64,000 bases of DNA, from the NCBI RefSeq assembly GCF_014297275.1, contig NZ_JACOQK010000001.1, positions 806,001 through 870,000 on the forward strand. The letters are read 5' to 3'. Shown here in pieces: positions 50,290 through 58,638 of this stretch. The notes under the pieces are model-generated. The model saw only the letters and a program-made list of their open reading frames with translations, was not told where the DNA came from and ran no database searches. The number at the start of each line of letters is the position of its first letter. Positions within the stretch are counted from its first letter, which is position 1. Both the position numbers and the translations under genes were made by a program. The DNA is from Clostridium facile. Lineage in GTDB: Bacteria; Bacillota; Clostridia; Oscillospirales; Ruminococcaceae.

Positions 50290-50553
50290 TTATGGATTAT
50301 TTTGAGAAAGGAAATTCGTTCTGTTGTTTCGGGGTTTCCGTTGTTTTACCTTTCCCTCCGCCAGAGCATCCAAGTCAATTCCTAAACTATTACAGAGCTT
50401 TCTAGCTGTAGTAATTCCTAAATTTCCAGCTCCTTTTTTGTATATTTTTTCCAACACAGAAGGAGGAATATCGTTTTTTTCTGAAAAATCTTGGATACTC
50501 CCATAACGGGTTACAATAATCTTTTTTAATTTTTGCTGTTCTTTTTGCTCCAT
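50290..50553 (-). CDS. XRE-like regulator
   Basis: An 87-residue helix-turn-helix protein (RYGSIQDFSEKNDIPPSVLEKIYKKGAGNLGITTARKLCNSLGIDLDALAEG), a pattern seen in small phage-type regulators. AGGAGG lies before the ATG on the minus strand. Divergent from the Cro-like gene at 50717, so the two may form a small switch. Confidence 0.75.
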   Translation of the reverse strand: MEQKEQQKLKKIIVTRYGSIQDFSEKNDIPPSVLEKIYKKGAGNLGITTARKLCNSLGIDLDALAEGKVKQRKPRNNRTNFLSQNNP

Positions 50554-50651
50554 TTTTTCTCCTCCTATTTTGATTGATTGTTTTATTTTCCCAATTGTTT
50601 TGTTTTTTATAATTTAATATATTGTTTTTAAAAATATCTTTTGTGTTTTTA

Positions 50652-50680
50652 TTGACATCCTAGAGAAACCAGATTATAAT
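50652..50680 (+). promoter_or_regulatory. Consensus promoter of Cro-like gene
   Basis: A perfect TTGACA (50652-50657) and a perfect TATAAT (50675-50680) are separated by 17 bases, 36 bases before the ATG at 50717. Such a strong promoter implies repression is needed. Confidence 0.8.
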
Positions 50681-50716
50681 GGAAGAAAAGTAATAATTTG
50701 GAAAGGAGAAAACACT

Positions 50717-50926
50717 ATGTTTCCAAACCTTCGGGCAGAGATGGCCAGGAAGAGGGTCACAAGCCATATGTTGGCAGATGCAATTGGGGTGAATCCAGCT
50801 ACTATGTCCGCTAAACTCAACCATCCAGACCGTTTGAAGCTGATGGAGTGCAAAATCATTCAGGCAAAATTTTTTCCTCATCTTACGATTGATGAACTAT
50901 TTGCCACAGGAGAACATGAAGAGTAA
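50717..50926 (+). CDS. Cro-like helix-turn-helix protein
   Basis: A 69-residue protein of the small phage-type regulator class: FPNLRAEMARKRVTSHMLADAIGVNPATMSAKLNHPDRLKLMECKII contains the helix-turn-helix, followed by KFFPHLTIDELFA. GGAAAGGAG precedes the ATG. A perfect consensus promoter and a divergent XRE gene lie upstream. Probably a leftover of a prophage control region or a stand-alone regulator. Confidence 0.75.
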   Translation: MFPNLRAEMARKRVTSHMLADAIGVNPATMSAKLNHPDRLKLMECKIIQAKFFPHLTIDELFATGEHEE

Positions 50927-50966
50927 GGAGAGTTAGAACTTTTTGGTTTCATACAGTCAATCTCAT

Positions 50967-51385
50967 ATGCTTATAATTGATATGTTGATTGCGGGGATAA
51001 TAATGCTCTTTCGCTGTTTGTTCGACACAGGGTTTCCCCACTGATTAGCCGATTTTATCTGCCAGTATTTCCTTTTTGTAGTTCTCCTATTCGAGGTTTT
51101 GGCAGGGTTCCATAATCGCGTGTATTGGAAAGCCAAGAGGTCAGTGCAAAAAAATGAAGCCTTGTTTTTATTTGACAGCTTGGTAAATATCATAAAATTT
51201 TTGGTATTTACTATTTACCTAATTACAGCCTTATATTTCCATATAGATGCTTTGGCGTTTCGCCTTCAAGGAATTGTATTGGGCAGCTTATAGCTATTGC
51301 TGGAATATGCAGTGATTTTATATTGGCTGTTTGCGAACTGTTTTGGAAGGATAAAATTCGTGATGCTATTCATCCAGCCAAATAG
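50967..51385 (+). pseudogene. Decayed small membrane protein gene
   Basis: A frame from ATG 50967 (MLIIDMLIAGIIMLFRCLFDTG) is stopped by TGA at 51042 but continues in the same frame with hydrophobic sequence (QYFLFVVLLFEVLAGF, IIKFLVFTIYLITALYF) to a stop at 51291. A shifted frame then gives IAGICSDFILAVCELFWKDKIRDAIHPAK up to 51385. Together this is one ~140-residue, four-helix membrane protein broken by a nonsense codon and a frameshift. Family not identified. The remaining ~140 bases to the next promoter hold nothing recognisable. Confidence 0.55.
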
Positions 51386-51523
51386 TTTATTATCCAATTA
51401 GGAGTTGCGGCTGTAACGATTGCTGTGATCTCTTCCGATACCTTATTAAGGTATCCACAAACTATGGATTTATTATTTGACAATCTATTGTTTTGGCGGT
51501 AAACGCTATTTTTCTGGATATAC

Positions 51524-51551
51524 TTGACAATTTTTTTATATGATGTACAAT
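51524..51551 (+). promoter_or_regulatory. Promoter of desulfoferrodoxin gene
   Basis: Perfect TTGACA (51524-51529), 16-base spacer, TACAAT (51546-51551). About 115 bases of leader separate it from the start codon. Confidence 0.65.
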
Positions 51552-51666
51552 AAAGATATCATCTATTTTATCAAAATAGATCTTGTGTATGATAGTAAAT
51601 ATGGTGGATACCATATTTACTAAGAACAACTTTTGATGTTATTTGATCCATGAAAGGATGAGCATT

Positions 51667-52050
51667 ATGAAACAAAGATTTTTTATTTGTGAACACTGTG
51701 GTAATATTGTTACTTTGGTAGAGGATAAAGGGGTTCCAGTTGTTTGTTGTGGGCAAAAAATGACTGAGCTGGTTCCTGGTTCTGTGGACGCTGCTGTGGA
51801 AAAACACGTTCCTGTTGTAACAGTAAATGGGAATATTGTTACAGTATCAGTTGGTTCCACACCACATCCAATGGCAGAAGAACACTATATTACATGGGTA
51901 GCGGTGGAAACCAAACACGGCTTCCAAATCCGGCATTTAGCACCAGGCGAAAGTACCACTGCCAATTTTGCGGTTGTGCCAGGGGATAAGCTGGTTACTG
52001 CTTACGCTTATTGTAACCTTCACGGTTTGTGGAAAGCGGATGCAGAATAA
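51667..52050 (+). CDS. dfx: Desulfoferrodoxin (superoxide reductase)
   Basis: A 127-residue two-iron superoxide reductase, which reduces superoxide to peroxide in anaerobes. The N-terminal desulforedoxin-like site has four Cys (CEHC and VCCGQ). The active-site iron ligands are visible as EKHVP, HPMAEEHYI and CNLHGLW. ATG 51667 is used because GAAAGGA precedes it; an upstream in-frame ATG at 51643 would add eight residues. Single-gene unit with its own promoter and terminator. Confidence 0.93.
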   Translation: MKQRFFICEHCGNIVTLVEDKGVPVVCCGQKMTELVPGSVDAAVEKHVPVVTVNGNIVTVSVGSTPHPMAEEHYITWVAVETKHGFQIRHLAPGESTTANFAVVPGDKLVTAYAYCNLHGLWKADAE

Positions 52051-52058
52051 ATATCATT

Positions 52059-52085
52059 GCCCTGATTTAGGTCAGGGCTTTTTTG
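52059..52085 (+). terminator. Terminator after desulfoferrodoxin gene
   Basis: GCCCTGA (52059-52065) pairs with TCAGGGC (52072-52078), followed by TTTTTTG. Confidence 0.85.
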
Positions 52086-52137
52086 TTTCCTATCCAGATG
52101 AGAAATTGAACGAAATATGAATATCAACGTATTTTTA

Positions 52138-52166
52138 TTGCAACTTTTGTTCTATCATAGTAAAAT
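52138..52166 (+). promoter_or_regulatory. Putative promoter of nucleoside hydrolase operon
   Basis: TTGCAA (52138-52143), 17-base spacer, TAAAAT (52161-52166). The ~200-base leader before the gene holds no recognised riboswitch or credible gene. Confidence 0.45.
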
Positions 52167-52370
52167 AAGATGGAACTTTGTTCGTTTATCAATAAATAAT
52201 AAACATGCGATATTATGGGTAGAAAAAATTATAAAGGAATTGAAAGATTATTCAAAAATCTATTTGGAATGGAAATTGTTTTTTGTTAGGAATAAATGGC
52301 TATCTAATATGAATAGTAGGCATTTTTCCTGTTTTCAATAGAAAGTATGAGAAAAGGAGGATGGAATCAT

Positions 52371-53315
52371 ATGAAACTTCCTGTTTTGCTAGATTGTGAT
52401 CCAGGAATTGACGATGCTGTCGCCATAGCGGTACTGGCAGCAGCAGAACAGATTGACCTAAAGGCGATTACTACCTGTGCAGGGAACCAGCTACCCTCCA
52501 AAACCTATGCCAATGCCCGCAACCTATTGTATTTGATGGGAAAAGAGCAAATTCCAGTATATCAAGGGGCACAAAAACCTCTTTACCGTGAACTGTTGAT
52601 TGCGGGGGATATTCATGGAGATACCGGCTTGGGGGAGGTTGTGCTGGAACAAAGTCCAGCACCTCATACCAATAAATCTGCCATACAGTTAATGGGAGAA
52701 TTGGTGGCAGAAACTCCTGGAATTATCATAGCAGCCACAGGGCCATTAACCAATATTGCGATTTTTTTAGCTGCTTATCCTGAATTAAAACAGAATATCC
52801 AGCGTATTGTATTAATGGGAGGAGCCTACTATGGTGGAAATTTAACTCCCTGTGCGGAATTTAATATAGCAGTGGATCCGGAAGCTGCAAAACTTGTATT
52901 TGAAAGCGGAGTGCCCATTGAGATGTTTGGATTGGATGTCACTCGCCAGGCACAATTTTATCAGGAGGATATCCAGCGGCTGAGCCAGCTGGGCAACCGT
53001 ACCGGGAAGCTGCTGGCGAAAATGGTGGCGTTCCATGGCGTCCATTCACTGCAACCAGTTCTGGCTCCGCCAGACCATGTGGAAGGAATGCACATGCATG
53101 ACCCCTGCGTGGCAGCCTATTTACTCCAGCCGGAACTGTTTACAATGGTACCGGTAAATGTAGCGGTGGAAACAAAAGGGGAATATACGGCAGGATGTAC
53201 TGTTGTAGACTATTATCATAAAACCGGCCGCACCCCTAACGCTAATGTGGCGTTTGCGGTGGACCGAAAAAAATTTGTCGATTTAGTGTGTAATCAGGTT
53301 GCGAAACTGAAGTGA
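52371..53315 (+). CDS. Inosine-uridine-type nucleoside hydrolase
   Basis: A 314-residue enzyme splitting ribonucleosides to base and ribose. The calcium-binding signature LDCDPGIDDAVAI is at residues 6-18. Further family motifs are GDIHGDTGLG, AATGPLTNIA, VLMGGAYYGGNLTPCAEFNIAVDPEAA and MHDPCV with the catalytic-site His/Asp. ATG 52371 follows AAAGGAGG; an in-frame start at 52347 overlaps that site. The next gene encodes a sugar kinase, so released ribose is probably phosphorylated at once. Confidence 0.92.
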   Translation: MKLPVLLDCDPGIDDAVAIAVLAAAEQIDLKAITTCAGNQLPSKTYANARNLLYLMGKEQIPVYQGAQKPLYRELLIAGDIHGDTGLGEVVLEQSPAPHTNKSAIQLMGELVAETPGIIIAATGPLTNIAIFLAAYPELKQNIQRIVLMGGAYYGGNLTPCAEFNIAVDPEAAKLVFESGVPIEMFGLDVTRQAQFYQEDIQRLSQLGNRTGKLLAKMVAFHGVHSLQPVLAPPDHVEGMHMHDPCVAAYLLQPELFTMVPVNVAVETKGEYTAGCTVVDYYHKTGRTPNANVAFAVDRKKFVDLVCNQVAKLK

Positions 53316-53326
53316 AGGTGATACAA

Positions 53327-54211
53327 TTGAAACTGTTGAATTTTGGTTCTTTAAATATTGATTATGTGTATTCTTTGGATCATTTGGTGCTGCCAGGAGA
53401 AACCATCAGCTCCAACCGAAGAGATATTTTCTGCGGCGGAAAAGGGCTGAATCAGTCCATCGCATTCGCAAAAGCCGGCGCAAAGGTTTACCATGCTGGA
53501 AAAGTTGGACAGGATGGCAAACTTCTTTTAGATGTACTGGAACGGCATGGGGTGGATTGCAGTTATGTCCAAACCATTGAAGGCGCTTCCGGTCATACCA
53601 TTATTCAGGTGGACAGGAAAGGGGAAAACAGTATTATCCTATATGGGGGAGCCAATCGGATGATAACACCAGAAGATGTCACCGAAGTCCTTTCTCACTT
53701 TACAGCAGGGGATGTGGTCGTTCTGCAAAACGAGATTTCCTCTTTAAAAGAAATCATCCTCCAGGCGCATGATAAAGGAATGAAAATTATCTTCAATCCC
53801 GCCCCATTTGAGCAAAAGTTGCTAGAGTATCCTCTGGAATATATCGACCTGTTGATTGTCAATGAGGTGGAAGGCGGACAGTGTTCTGGCAAAACCGAAC
53901 CAAAAGAGATTTTAACTACCTTATATAACCGCTACCATACAGCGGTGTTGCTCACCTTGGGGAAAGAGGGAGCAATGTACTATGACGGGGATGATATGGA
54001 ATCTCATCCAATCTACCCATCTAATGTGGTGGATACCACCGCGGCGGGGGATACCTTTACCGGCTATTTCTCTAACGCCCTGCTCACTGGCTCCACGCCA
54101 AAACAGGCGCTGGAATTGGCATCAAAAGCTTCCTCTATTACGGTATCTCGCTTTGGCGCAGCGGATTCGATTCCGTATTACGCAGAAATTCAAGAACAGT
54201 TTGGAGAATAA
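53327..54211 (+). CDS. Ribokinase-like PfkB-family sugar kinase
   Basis: A 294-residue PfkB kinase. FGSLNIDYVYSLDHLVLPGETI, GGKGLNQSIAFAKAGAKV and the catalytic anion-hole motif DTTAAGDTFTGYF (Asp as base) are typical of ribokinase. TTG 53327 is preferred because AAGGTGA lies 6 bases upstream and homologues start near the first strand; GTG 53312 overlaps the previous stop. It probably converts ribose from the hydrolase to ribose 5-phosphate. Confidence 0.9.
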   Translation: MKLLNFGSLNIDYVYSLDHLVLPGETISSNRRDIFCGGKGLNQSIAFAKAGAKVYHAGKVGQDGKLLLDVLERHGVDCSYVQTIEGASGHTIIQVDRKGENSIILYGGANRMITPEDVTEVLSHFTAGDVVVLQNEISSLKEIILQAHDKGMKIIFNPAPFEQKLLEYPLEYIDLLIVNEVEGGQCSGKTEPKEILTTLYNRYHTAVLLTLGKEGAMYYDGDDMESHPIYPSNVVDTTAAGDTFTGYFSNALLTGSTPKQALELASKASSITVSRFGAADSIPYYAEIQEQFGE

Positions 54212-54217
54212 ATAACT

Positions 54218-54682
54218 ATGGACCGTGTACAAAAAGCATTGGATTTATTTTATATAGGTTACAATTGTAGCCAGTCTGTTTTTGCGGCATTTAGTGACCT
54301 GTTTGGCATTCCAGAACAGCAAGCATTATTATTATCTTCTGGTTTTGGTGCCGGTATGGGCGGCCTGCGGGAAAAATGTGGCGCTGTTACCGGAATGTTT
54401 CTGTTGGCAGGGCTAGCACATGATGGCTATGACCGTACAGACATCCAATCCAAAAAAGAACTTTATGATTGGATCAAACAGTTGGATCAGGAGTTCACAC
54501 AAAAAATGGGTACTACTTGTTGTCGAGAACTGCTTACCAACGCCAAATGCCTTGTGAAAGAGAACCCATCCGAACGAGATGAAAAATATTATCAAAAACG
54601 TCCTTGCGCTTTGTTTGTAGAAACTGCCGCAAAGATGGTACAGGAACATTTGCTTCCACACTTAAAAGAAGAAAAAGCTTAA
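54218..54682 (+). CDS. C_GCAxxG_C_C family protein
   Basis: A 154-residue Cys-rich protein of the family named for its motif. NCSQSVFAAFSDLFG, GFGAGMGGLREKCGAVTGMFLLAG and TTCCRELL supply the conserved Cys positions, plus a late CAL segment. The family is thought to bind metal or act in redox chemistry; no exact role is known. It follows the sugar kinase by 6 bases, likely in the same transcript. Confidence 0.87.
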   Translation: MDRVQKALDLFYIGYNCSQSVFAAFSDLFGIPEQQALLLSSGFGAGMGGLREKCGAVTGMFLLAGLAHDGYDRTDIQSKKELYDWIKQLDQEFTQKMGTTCCRELLTNAKCLVKENPSERDEKYYQKRPCALFVETAAKMVQEHLLPHLKEEKA

Positions 54683-54701
54683 TTTCAGGAGGTCAACTTC
54701 A

Positions 54702-56372
54702 ATGGACAACCAATCACCTATTTGTCACCGATGTATGCACCCAAAAGGGAATGCGGTTATTTGCCCTAACTGCGGTTATGTCAACGGCAGTGTACCGGTT
54801 AACCCAGCATACTTAAAGCCAGAAACCCTCTTAGATAACCGTTACATAGTTGGGAACCTGCTGTATTCAACCCATGAGAGTGCTGTATATATTGCATATG
54901 ATATTCAAATCAACACTGTGGTAGAAGTGAAAGAGTTCCTGCCAGATTCCATTGTTACCCGTAATCCGGAAACTCAGAAACTGGAGATTGAGTCGGAAAA
55001 ATTCGAGCTGTTTAAAAGGGCGGCAAAAGAATTTTTAACACAAAACCAGGCTTTATCTAAAATTAGGACAATGTCTACATTGGTGCAAGCCTATGAGATT
55101 TTCGCCCAAAATAACACTTGCTATGTGATTATGGAGCATGTAGAAGGGGTTAAACTAAAGGATTATCTGCTGGACCATTATGGAGAACTTTCCTGGGAAG
55201 AAACTTCTAAAATGTTCTTGCCTGTTATTAAGCATTTAGGTCAGCTTCATGCCATGGGATTAGTCCATGGGGGACTAAGTCCGGAAACCATCTATGTTAC
55301 AGTAAAAGGCCAGGTGAAAATTGGAGGATTCTGTATCCCATCTATGCGTATGACTAATGCGGAACTTCCAGTTGTAATATATGATGGTTACGCCGCTCCG
55401 GAGCAATACGAAAATGAGGAGCAGTCCTATGGTTCTTGGGTGGATGTATATGGTATGGCAGCGGTATTGTATAAAACCTTAACAGGAACTATGCCAACGG
55501 ATTCCAAAAGCCGTACCTGTGTAGACAATTTGGTGCAATTAGCAGTGTTAAATCCATCGGTTCCAAACAACGTTTCAGTGGCAATTACCTCCGCTATGAC
55601 CCTTTCCTTCCGTATTCGTACCCAGACCATGACCGACCTGTACGCTGATTTATCCGCCCCTCCAAGGCAACAGGCTGCGATCGCGGAAAAGGTGGAATCT
55701 TTAATCCAGGAACAGGAACTAGACCAGGAAACCAACAACACCAAAAAATATATTATGATTGCGGTGGGGATTACCGCAGCTGTATTAATTTTGGTTTCCG
55801 CGTTAGTATTGTACTATCTGTTTGGAAATAATTCCAATGATAAAGATAAAAATACTTCCAGTATCCTCAGTTCAGAAGTGGAGGAGAGTTCCTCTGAAGA
55901 AAGTTCTTCCCAAACTTCTTCCAAAGAGAGTTCCTCAAAAGCCTCTTCTAGTGCAACAGTATCCAACCAGGATGGATATTTAATGCTCAACTTAGTAGGG
56001 CAATACTTGAATGTAGTAAAAACAGATTCCAAATATTCGATGTTAACGGTAGAAGCGGAGTATGAATATAATGAGCAATATCCAGAAGGTGTTATTATCA
56101 AACAAAGCATTGAACCAGATGAGCCAATCAAAGAGGGACAAACGGTAAAGGTAACCGTCAGCAACGGCTCAAAATACCGGGAAATCCCACAATATACTGG
56201 ACAAAGCTGGTCCGCTTATAAGAACCAGCTGGATAATTTGGGCATTTTATATGATACTAGAACCGTTTCATCAGAAGGAGCTGCTTCTGGCACAGTAGTG
56301 GCAACTAGCATTGACCCTGGACAGAAAATCGATGTTACAACCAGTAGGCTGGTTGTCTCCATTGCGGAATAA
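54702..56372 (+). CDS. Zinc-ribbon PASTA pseudokinase
   Basis: A 556-residue membrane protein. An N-terminal zinc ribbon (CHRCMHPKG..CPNCGY) precedes a kinase fold at about residues 40-330. The ATP-anchoring Lys may remain (VEVKEF, K77), but the catalytic loop is HGGLSPETI (H189-G190-G191, no Asp or Lys) and the DFG position reads GGFC (208-211). Both catalytic acids are therefore missing. APEQY and WVDVYGMAAVLYKTLTG keep the fold signature. A membrane helix is at ~349-373, then a Ser-rich linker and two PASTA-like domains. Likely a non-catalytic envelope sensor or scaffold. AGGAGG precedes the ATG. Confidence 0.85.
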   Translation: MDNQSPICHRCMHPKGNAVICPNCGYVNGSVPVNPAYLKPETLLDNRYIVGNLLYSTHESAVYIAYDIQINTVVEVKEFLPDSIVTRNPETQKLEIESEKFELFKRAAKEFLTQNQALSKIRTMSTLVQAYEIFAQNNTCYVIMEHVEGVKLKDYLLDHYGELSWEETSKMFLPVIKHLGQLHAMGLVHGGLSPETIYVTVKGQVKIGGFCIPSMRMTNAELPVVIYDGYAAPEQYENEEQSYGSWVDVYGMAAVLYKTLTGTMPTDSKSRTCVDNLVQLAVLNPSVPNNVSVAITSAMTLSFRIRTQTMTDLYADLSAPPRQQAAIAEKVESLIQEQELDQETNNTKKYIMIAVGITAAVLILVSALVLYYLFGNNSNDKDKNTSSILSSEVEESSSEESSSQTSSKESSSKASSSATVSNQDGYLMLNLVGQYLNVVKTDSKYSMLTVEAEYEYNEQYPEGVIIKQSIEPDEPIKEGQTVKVTVSNGSKYREIPQYTGQSWSAYKNQLDNLGILYDTRTVSSEGAASGTVVATSIDPGQKIDVTTSRLVVSIAE

Positions 56373-56394
56373 TAAAACCTACTTATCGATATAG

Positions 56395-56429
56395 AACCGT
56401 CAGTTTCAAAAAGGACTGGCGGTTTTTGT
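56395..56429 (+). terminator. Terminator after pseudokinase gene
   Basis: AACCGTCAGT (56395-56404) pairs with ACTGGCGGTT (56415-56424, one G-T pair), followed by TTTG. Confidence 0.8.
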
Positions 56430-56549
56430 ATAGCCATTCGCATTATAAGTTCTGGAATTTCATTTACTCATATTCCTGGTACAACATGGTTTTCTCGTAG
56501 CTCTAAGAGTAAATATATTTTTAATTGTAAATAATATATGAACAAAACC

Positions 56550-56578
56550 TTGCTTTGACCCTATATCTTTGGTATAAT
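56550..56578 (+). promoter_or_regulatory. Promoter of the yicC-fmt housekeeping cluster
   Basis: TTGCTT (56550-56555), 17-base spacer, perfect TATAAT (56573-56578), 82 bases before the yicC ATG. Confidence 0.6.
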
Positions 56579-56659
56579 AATTTTAATATATAATTATGCA
56601 ATATAGAAAAAATCATATATCCAATGATTTGTAATAAACCATTATGAGAGGATGTTTTT

Positions 56660-57538
56660 ATGATTAAAAGCATGACAGGGTTTGGTCGTGCCCATCAAAT
56701 CATCAATGGTCGTGAAGTCCTGGTGGAGATTAAATCGGTGAATCACCGTTATTTTGAGTTTAACGCCAGGGTACCACGCACCTATGGCTATTTAGAAGAA
56801 AAACTAAAATCCTATATCCAGGGGATGGTTTCCCGTGGTAAGGTAGAAGTATCTGTTAGCATTTATACTTTGGAAGGCACGGATGCGGAAATTGAAATCA
56901 ATTCCACTGTAGCCAAAGGATATGTCCAAGCACTGCGGAACGTTAAAGAGAAATTGCAGTTGCAGGATGACCTTTCCCTTTCCACTGTGGCTAGATTCCC
57001 GGATGTATTCAACGTACATAAGGTGATTGAGGATGAGGAAGTAATCTGGGCATCCGTCCAGCCCGTGGTACAGGAAGCATTGGACCAGTTCCTGGAAATG
57101 CGCACTGTAGAGGGAGAACGCTTAAAAACCGACCTTCTTGCAAAACTGGATGAGATTGAACAGATGGTTGCTGTTGTAGAAGAACAATCCCCAAAAACTG
57201 TGGCTGCTTACCAGGAGCGTCTGTTCGCCAAATTACAGGAAGTGTTGGAAAACCAGGAGATTGACCAAGCTCGCATCCTCACTGAGGCAGCTATCTTTGC
57301 GGATAAAGTGGCAGTAGATGAGGAAACGGTCCGTTTGCATAGCCATCTGGAACAGTTCCGTCAACTGCTGCAAAGTGACCAGCCTGTGGGCAGGAAATGC
57401 GACTTCTTGGTACAGGAAATTAATCGGGAAACCAATACCATCGGTTCCAAAGCAACCGATTTGGAAATTTCTAAAATTGTCATCGACCAAAAATCCGTCA
57501 TTGAAAAAATACGGGAACAGATCCAGAATATTGAATAG
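56660..57538 (+). CDS. yicC: YicC-family endoribonuclease
   Basis: A 292-residue YicC/YloC protein. Characteristic ends are MIKSMTGFGRA and SVNHRYFEFNARVPR at the N-terminus, and DFLVQEINRETNTIGSKATDLEISKIVIDQKSVIEKIREQIQNIE at the C-terminus (DUF1732). Homologues act as endoribonucleases. It opens the cluster with remA, gmk and rpoZ, a conserved Firmicute order. GAGAGGATG precedes the ATG. Confidence 0.95.
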   Translation: MIKSMTGFGRAHQIINGREVLVEIKSVNHRYFEFNARVPRTYGYLEEKLKSYIQGMVSRGKVEVSVSIYTLEGTDAEIEINSTVAKGYVQALRNVKEKLQLQDDLSLSTVARFPDVFNVHKVIEDEEVIWASVQPVVQEALDQFLEMRTVEGERLKTDLLAKLDEIEQMVAVVEEQSPKTVAAYQERLFAKLQEVLENQEIDQARILTEAAIFADKVAVDEETVRLHSHLEQFRQLLQSDQPVGRKCDFLVQEINRETNTIGSKATDLEISKIVIDQKSVIEKIREQIQNIE

Positions 57539-57550
57539 GGGGAAATAGCA

Positions 57551-57814
57551 ATGAAATTGATTAATATTGGGTTTGGGAATATGGTTTCTGCCAACAAATT
57601 GGTGGCAATCGTTAGCCCAGATTCCGCCCCTATCAAACGCATTATCGGGGACGCGAAGGAAAAAGGCAGTTTGATTGACGCTACTTATGGCCGCCGTACC
57701 AGGGCGGTTGTGGTAATGGAAAGCGACCATGTTATTCTGTCCGCCTTACAGCCAGAAACTGTTGCCAACCGTTTAAACGACGATACAGATGGGGAGGATG
57801 AAGCAAATGAATAA
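57551..57814 (+). CDS. remA: RemA/DUF370 regulator
   Basis: An 87-residue DUF370 protein (INIGFGNMVSANKLVAIVSPDSAPIKRII, ATYGRRTRAVVVMES). In Bacillus, RemA activates matrix genes and forms DNA-binding rings. GGGGGAAA precedes the ATG, and its end overlaps the gmk start. Regulatory targets here are unknown. Confidence 0.92.
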   Translation: MKLINIGFGNMVSANKLVAIVSPDSAPIKRIIGDAKEKGSLIDATYGRRTRAVVVMESDHVILSALQPETVANRLNDDTDGEDEANE

Positions 57815-58403
57815 AGGCTTGTTATTGGTGCTATCCGGTCCATCCGGCAGCGGGAAAGGCACAATTAACCAAGTTATCGCAGAGGATCCTAATGTGTTTA
57901 TTTCAGTGTCTGCTACAACTCGTCAGCCAAGAGAAGGGGAACAGGATGGCAAACACTATTATTTCCTCTCAAAGGAGGAGTTCGAATCCCGCCTTTCTAC
58001 CGGAATGATTTTGGAGCACAATGTATATTGTGGTAACTATTATGGAACCCCTAAAAAAGAGGTATACGAACATCTAGAACAGGGTCATGATGTGATTTTG
58101 GAAATCGACGTAAACGGCGCCTTAAAAGTAATGAAAGAAAATGACGTTGTCAGTATCTTTATTATGCCTCCAAGTTTAGAGGTGTTGGAACAGCGCCTTC
58201 GTGGCAGAGGAACAGAAACTGAGGAAGTGGTGCAGCAGCGTTTAAACGAAGCGCTAACTGAGATTTCCAAAGCTTATGAATATGATTATATCGTTGTCAA
58301 TGACAATTTAGAGGATGCTATCGCCCAAGTTAAGGCGATTATCGTGGCGGAAAAATGTAAAACCGAACAAAATGTTGAGTTGATTAAAGGAGTGTTGAGC
58401 TAA
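57807..58403 (+). CDS. gmk: Guanylate kinase
   Basis: Phosphorylates GMP to GDP. The P-loop LSGPSGSGKGT is at residues 8-18. SVSATTRQPREGEQDGKHYYF binds GMP, and IFIMPPSLEVLEQRLRGRGTE is the lid region. About 198 residues, normal for the family. ATG 57807 overlaps the remA end and has GGGGAGG upstream; an in-frame ATG at 57789 would lie before that site. Confidence 0.95.
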   Translation: MNKGLLLVLSGPSGSGKGTINQVIAEDPNVFISVSATTRQPREGEQDGKHYYFLSKEEFESRLSTGMILEHNVYCGNYYGTPKKEVYEHLEQGHDVILEIDVNGALKVMKENDVVSIFIMPPSLEVLEQRLRGRGTETEEVVQQRLNEALTEISKAYEYDYIVVNDNLEDAIAQVKAIIVAEKCKTEQNVELIKGVLS

Positions 58404-58404
58404 T

Positions 58405-58623
58405 ATGAGTATGAATAGACCTGCAATTACAGAGATTTTAAAACATGGTGAGAGCTACTATTCTTTGGTGGTTGCCGTTGCAAAACGTGCCCGTGAAATT
58501 GTAGACCAGGCCAACGAAAAAGGCGATATTGTAGGAGGCAAACCAGTTTCCCTGGCAGTGGAGGAATTCGCGAAAGGCCAGTGCAAAATGGTGGAATCCG
58601 ATGAGGTTACAAAATTACAATAG
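58405..58623 (+). CDS. rpoZ: RNA polymerase omega subunit
   Basis: A 72-residue omega protein (MNRPAITEILKHGESYYSLVVAVAKRAREIVDQA, GGKPVSLAVEEFAKGQ). Position directly after gmk, one base from its stop, is the standard Firmicute arrangement and supports the call despite the small size. Confidence 0.92.
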   Translation: MSMNRPAITEILKHGESYYSLVVAVAKRAREIVDQANEKGDIVGGKPVSLAVEEFAKGQCKMVESDEVTKLQ

Positions 58624-58638
58624 TGTTGGAGGCATTTT

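Noticed and set aside
52117..52341. A 74-codon frame between desulfoferrodoxin and nucleoside hydrolase
   Set aside because: No ribosome binding site, low-complexity composition, and overlaps the likely promoter and leader of the next operon.
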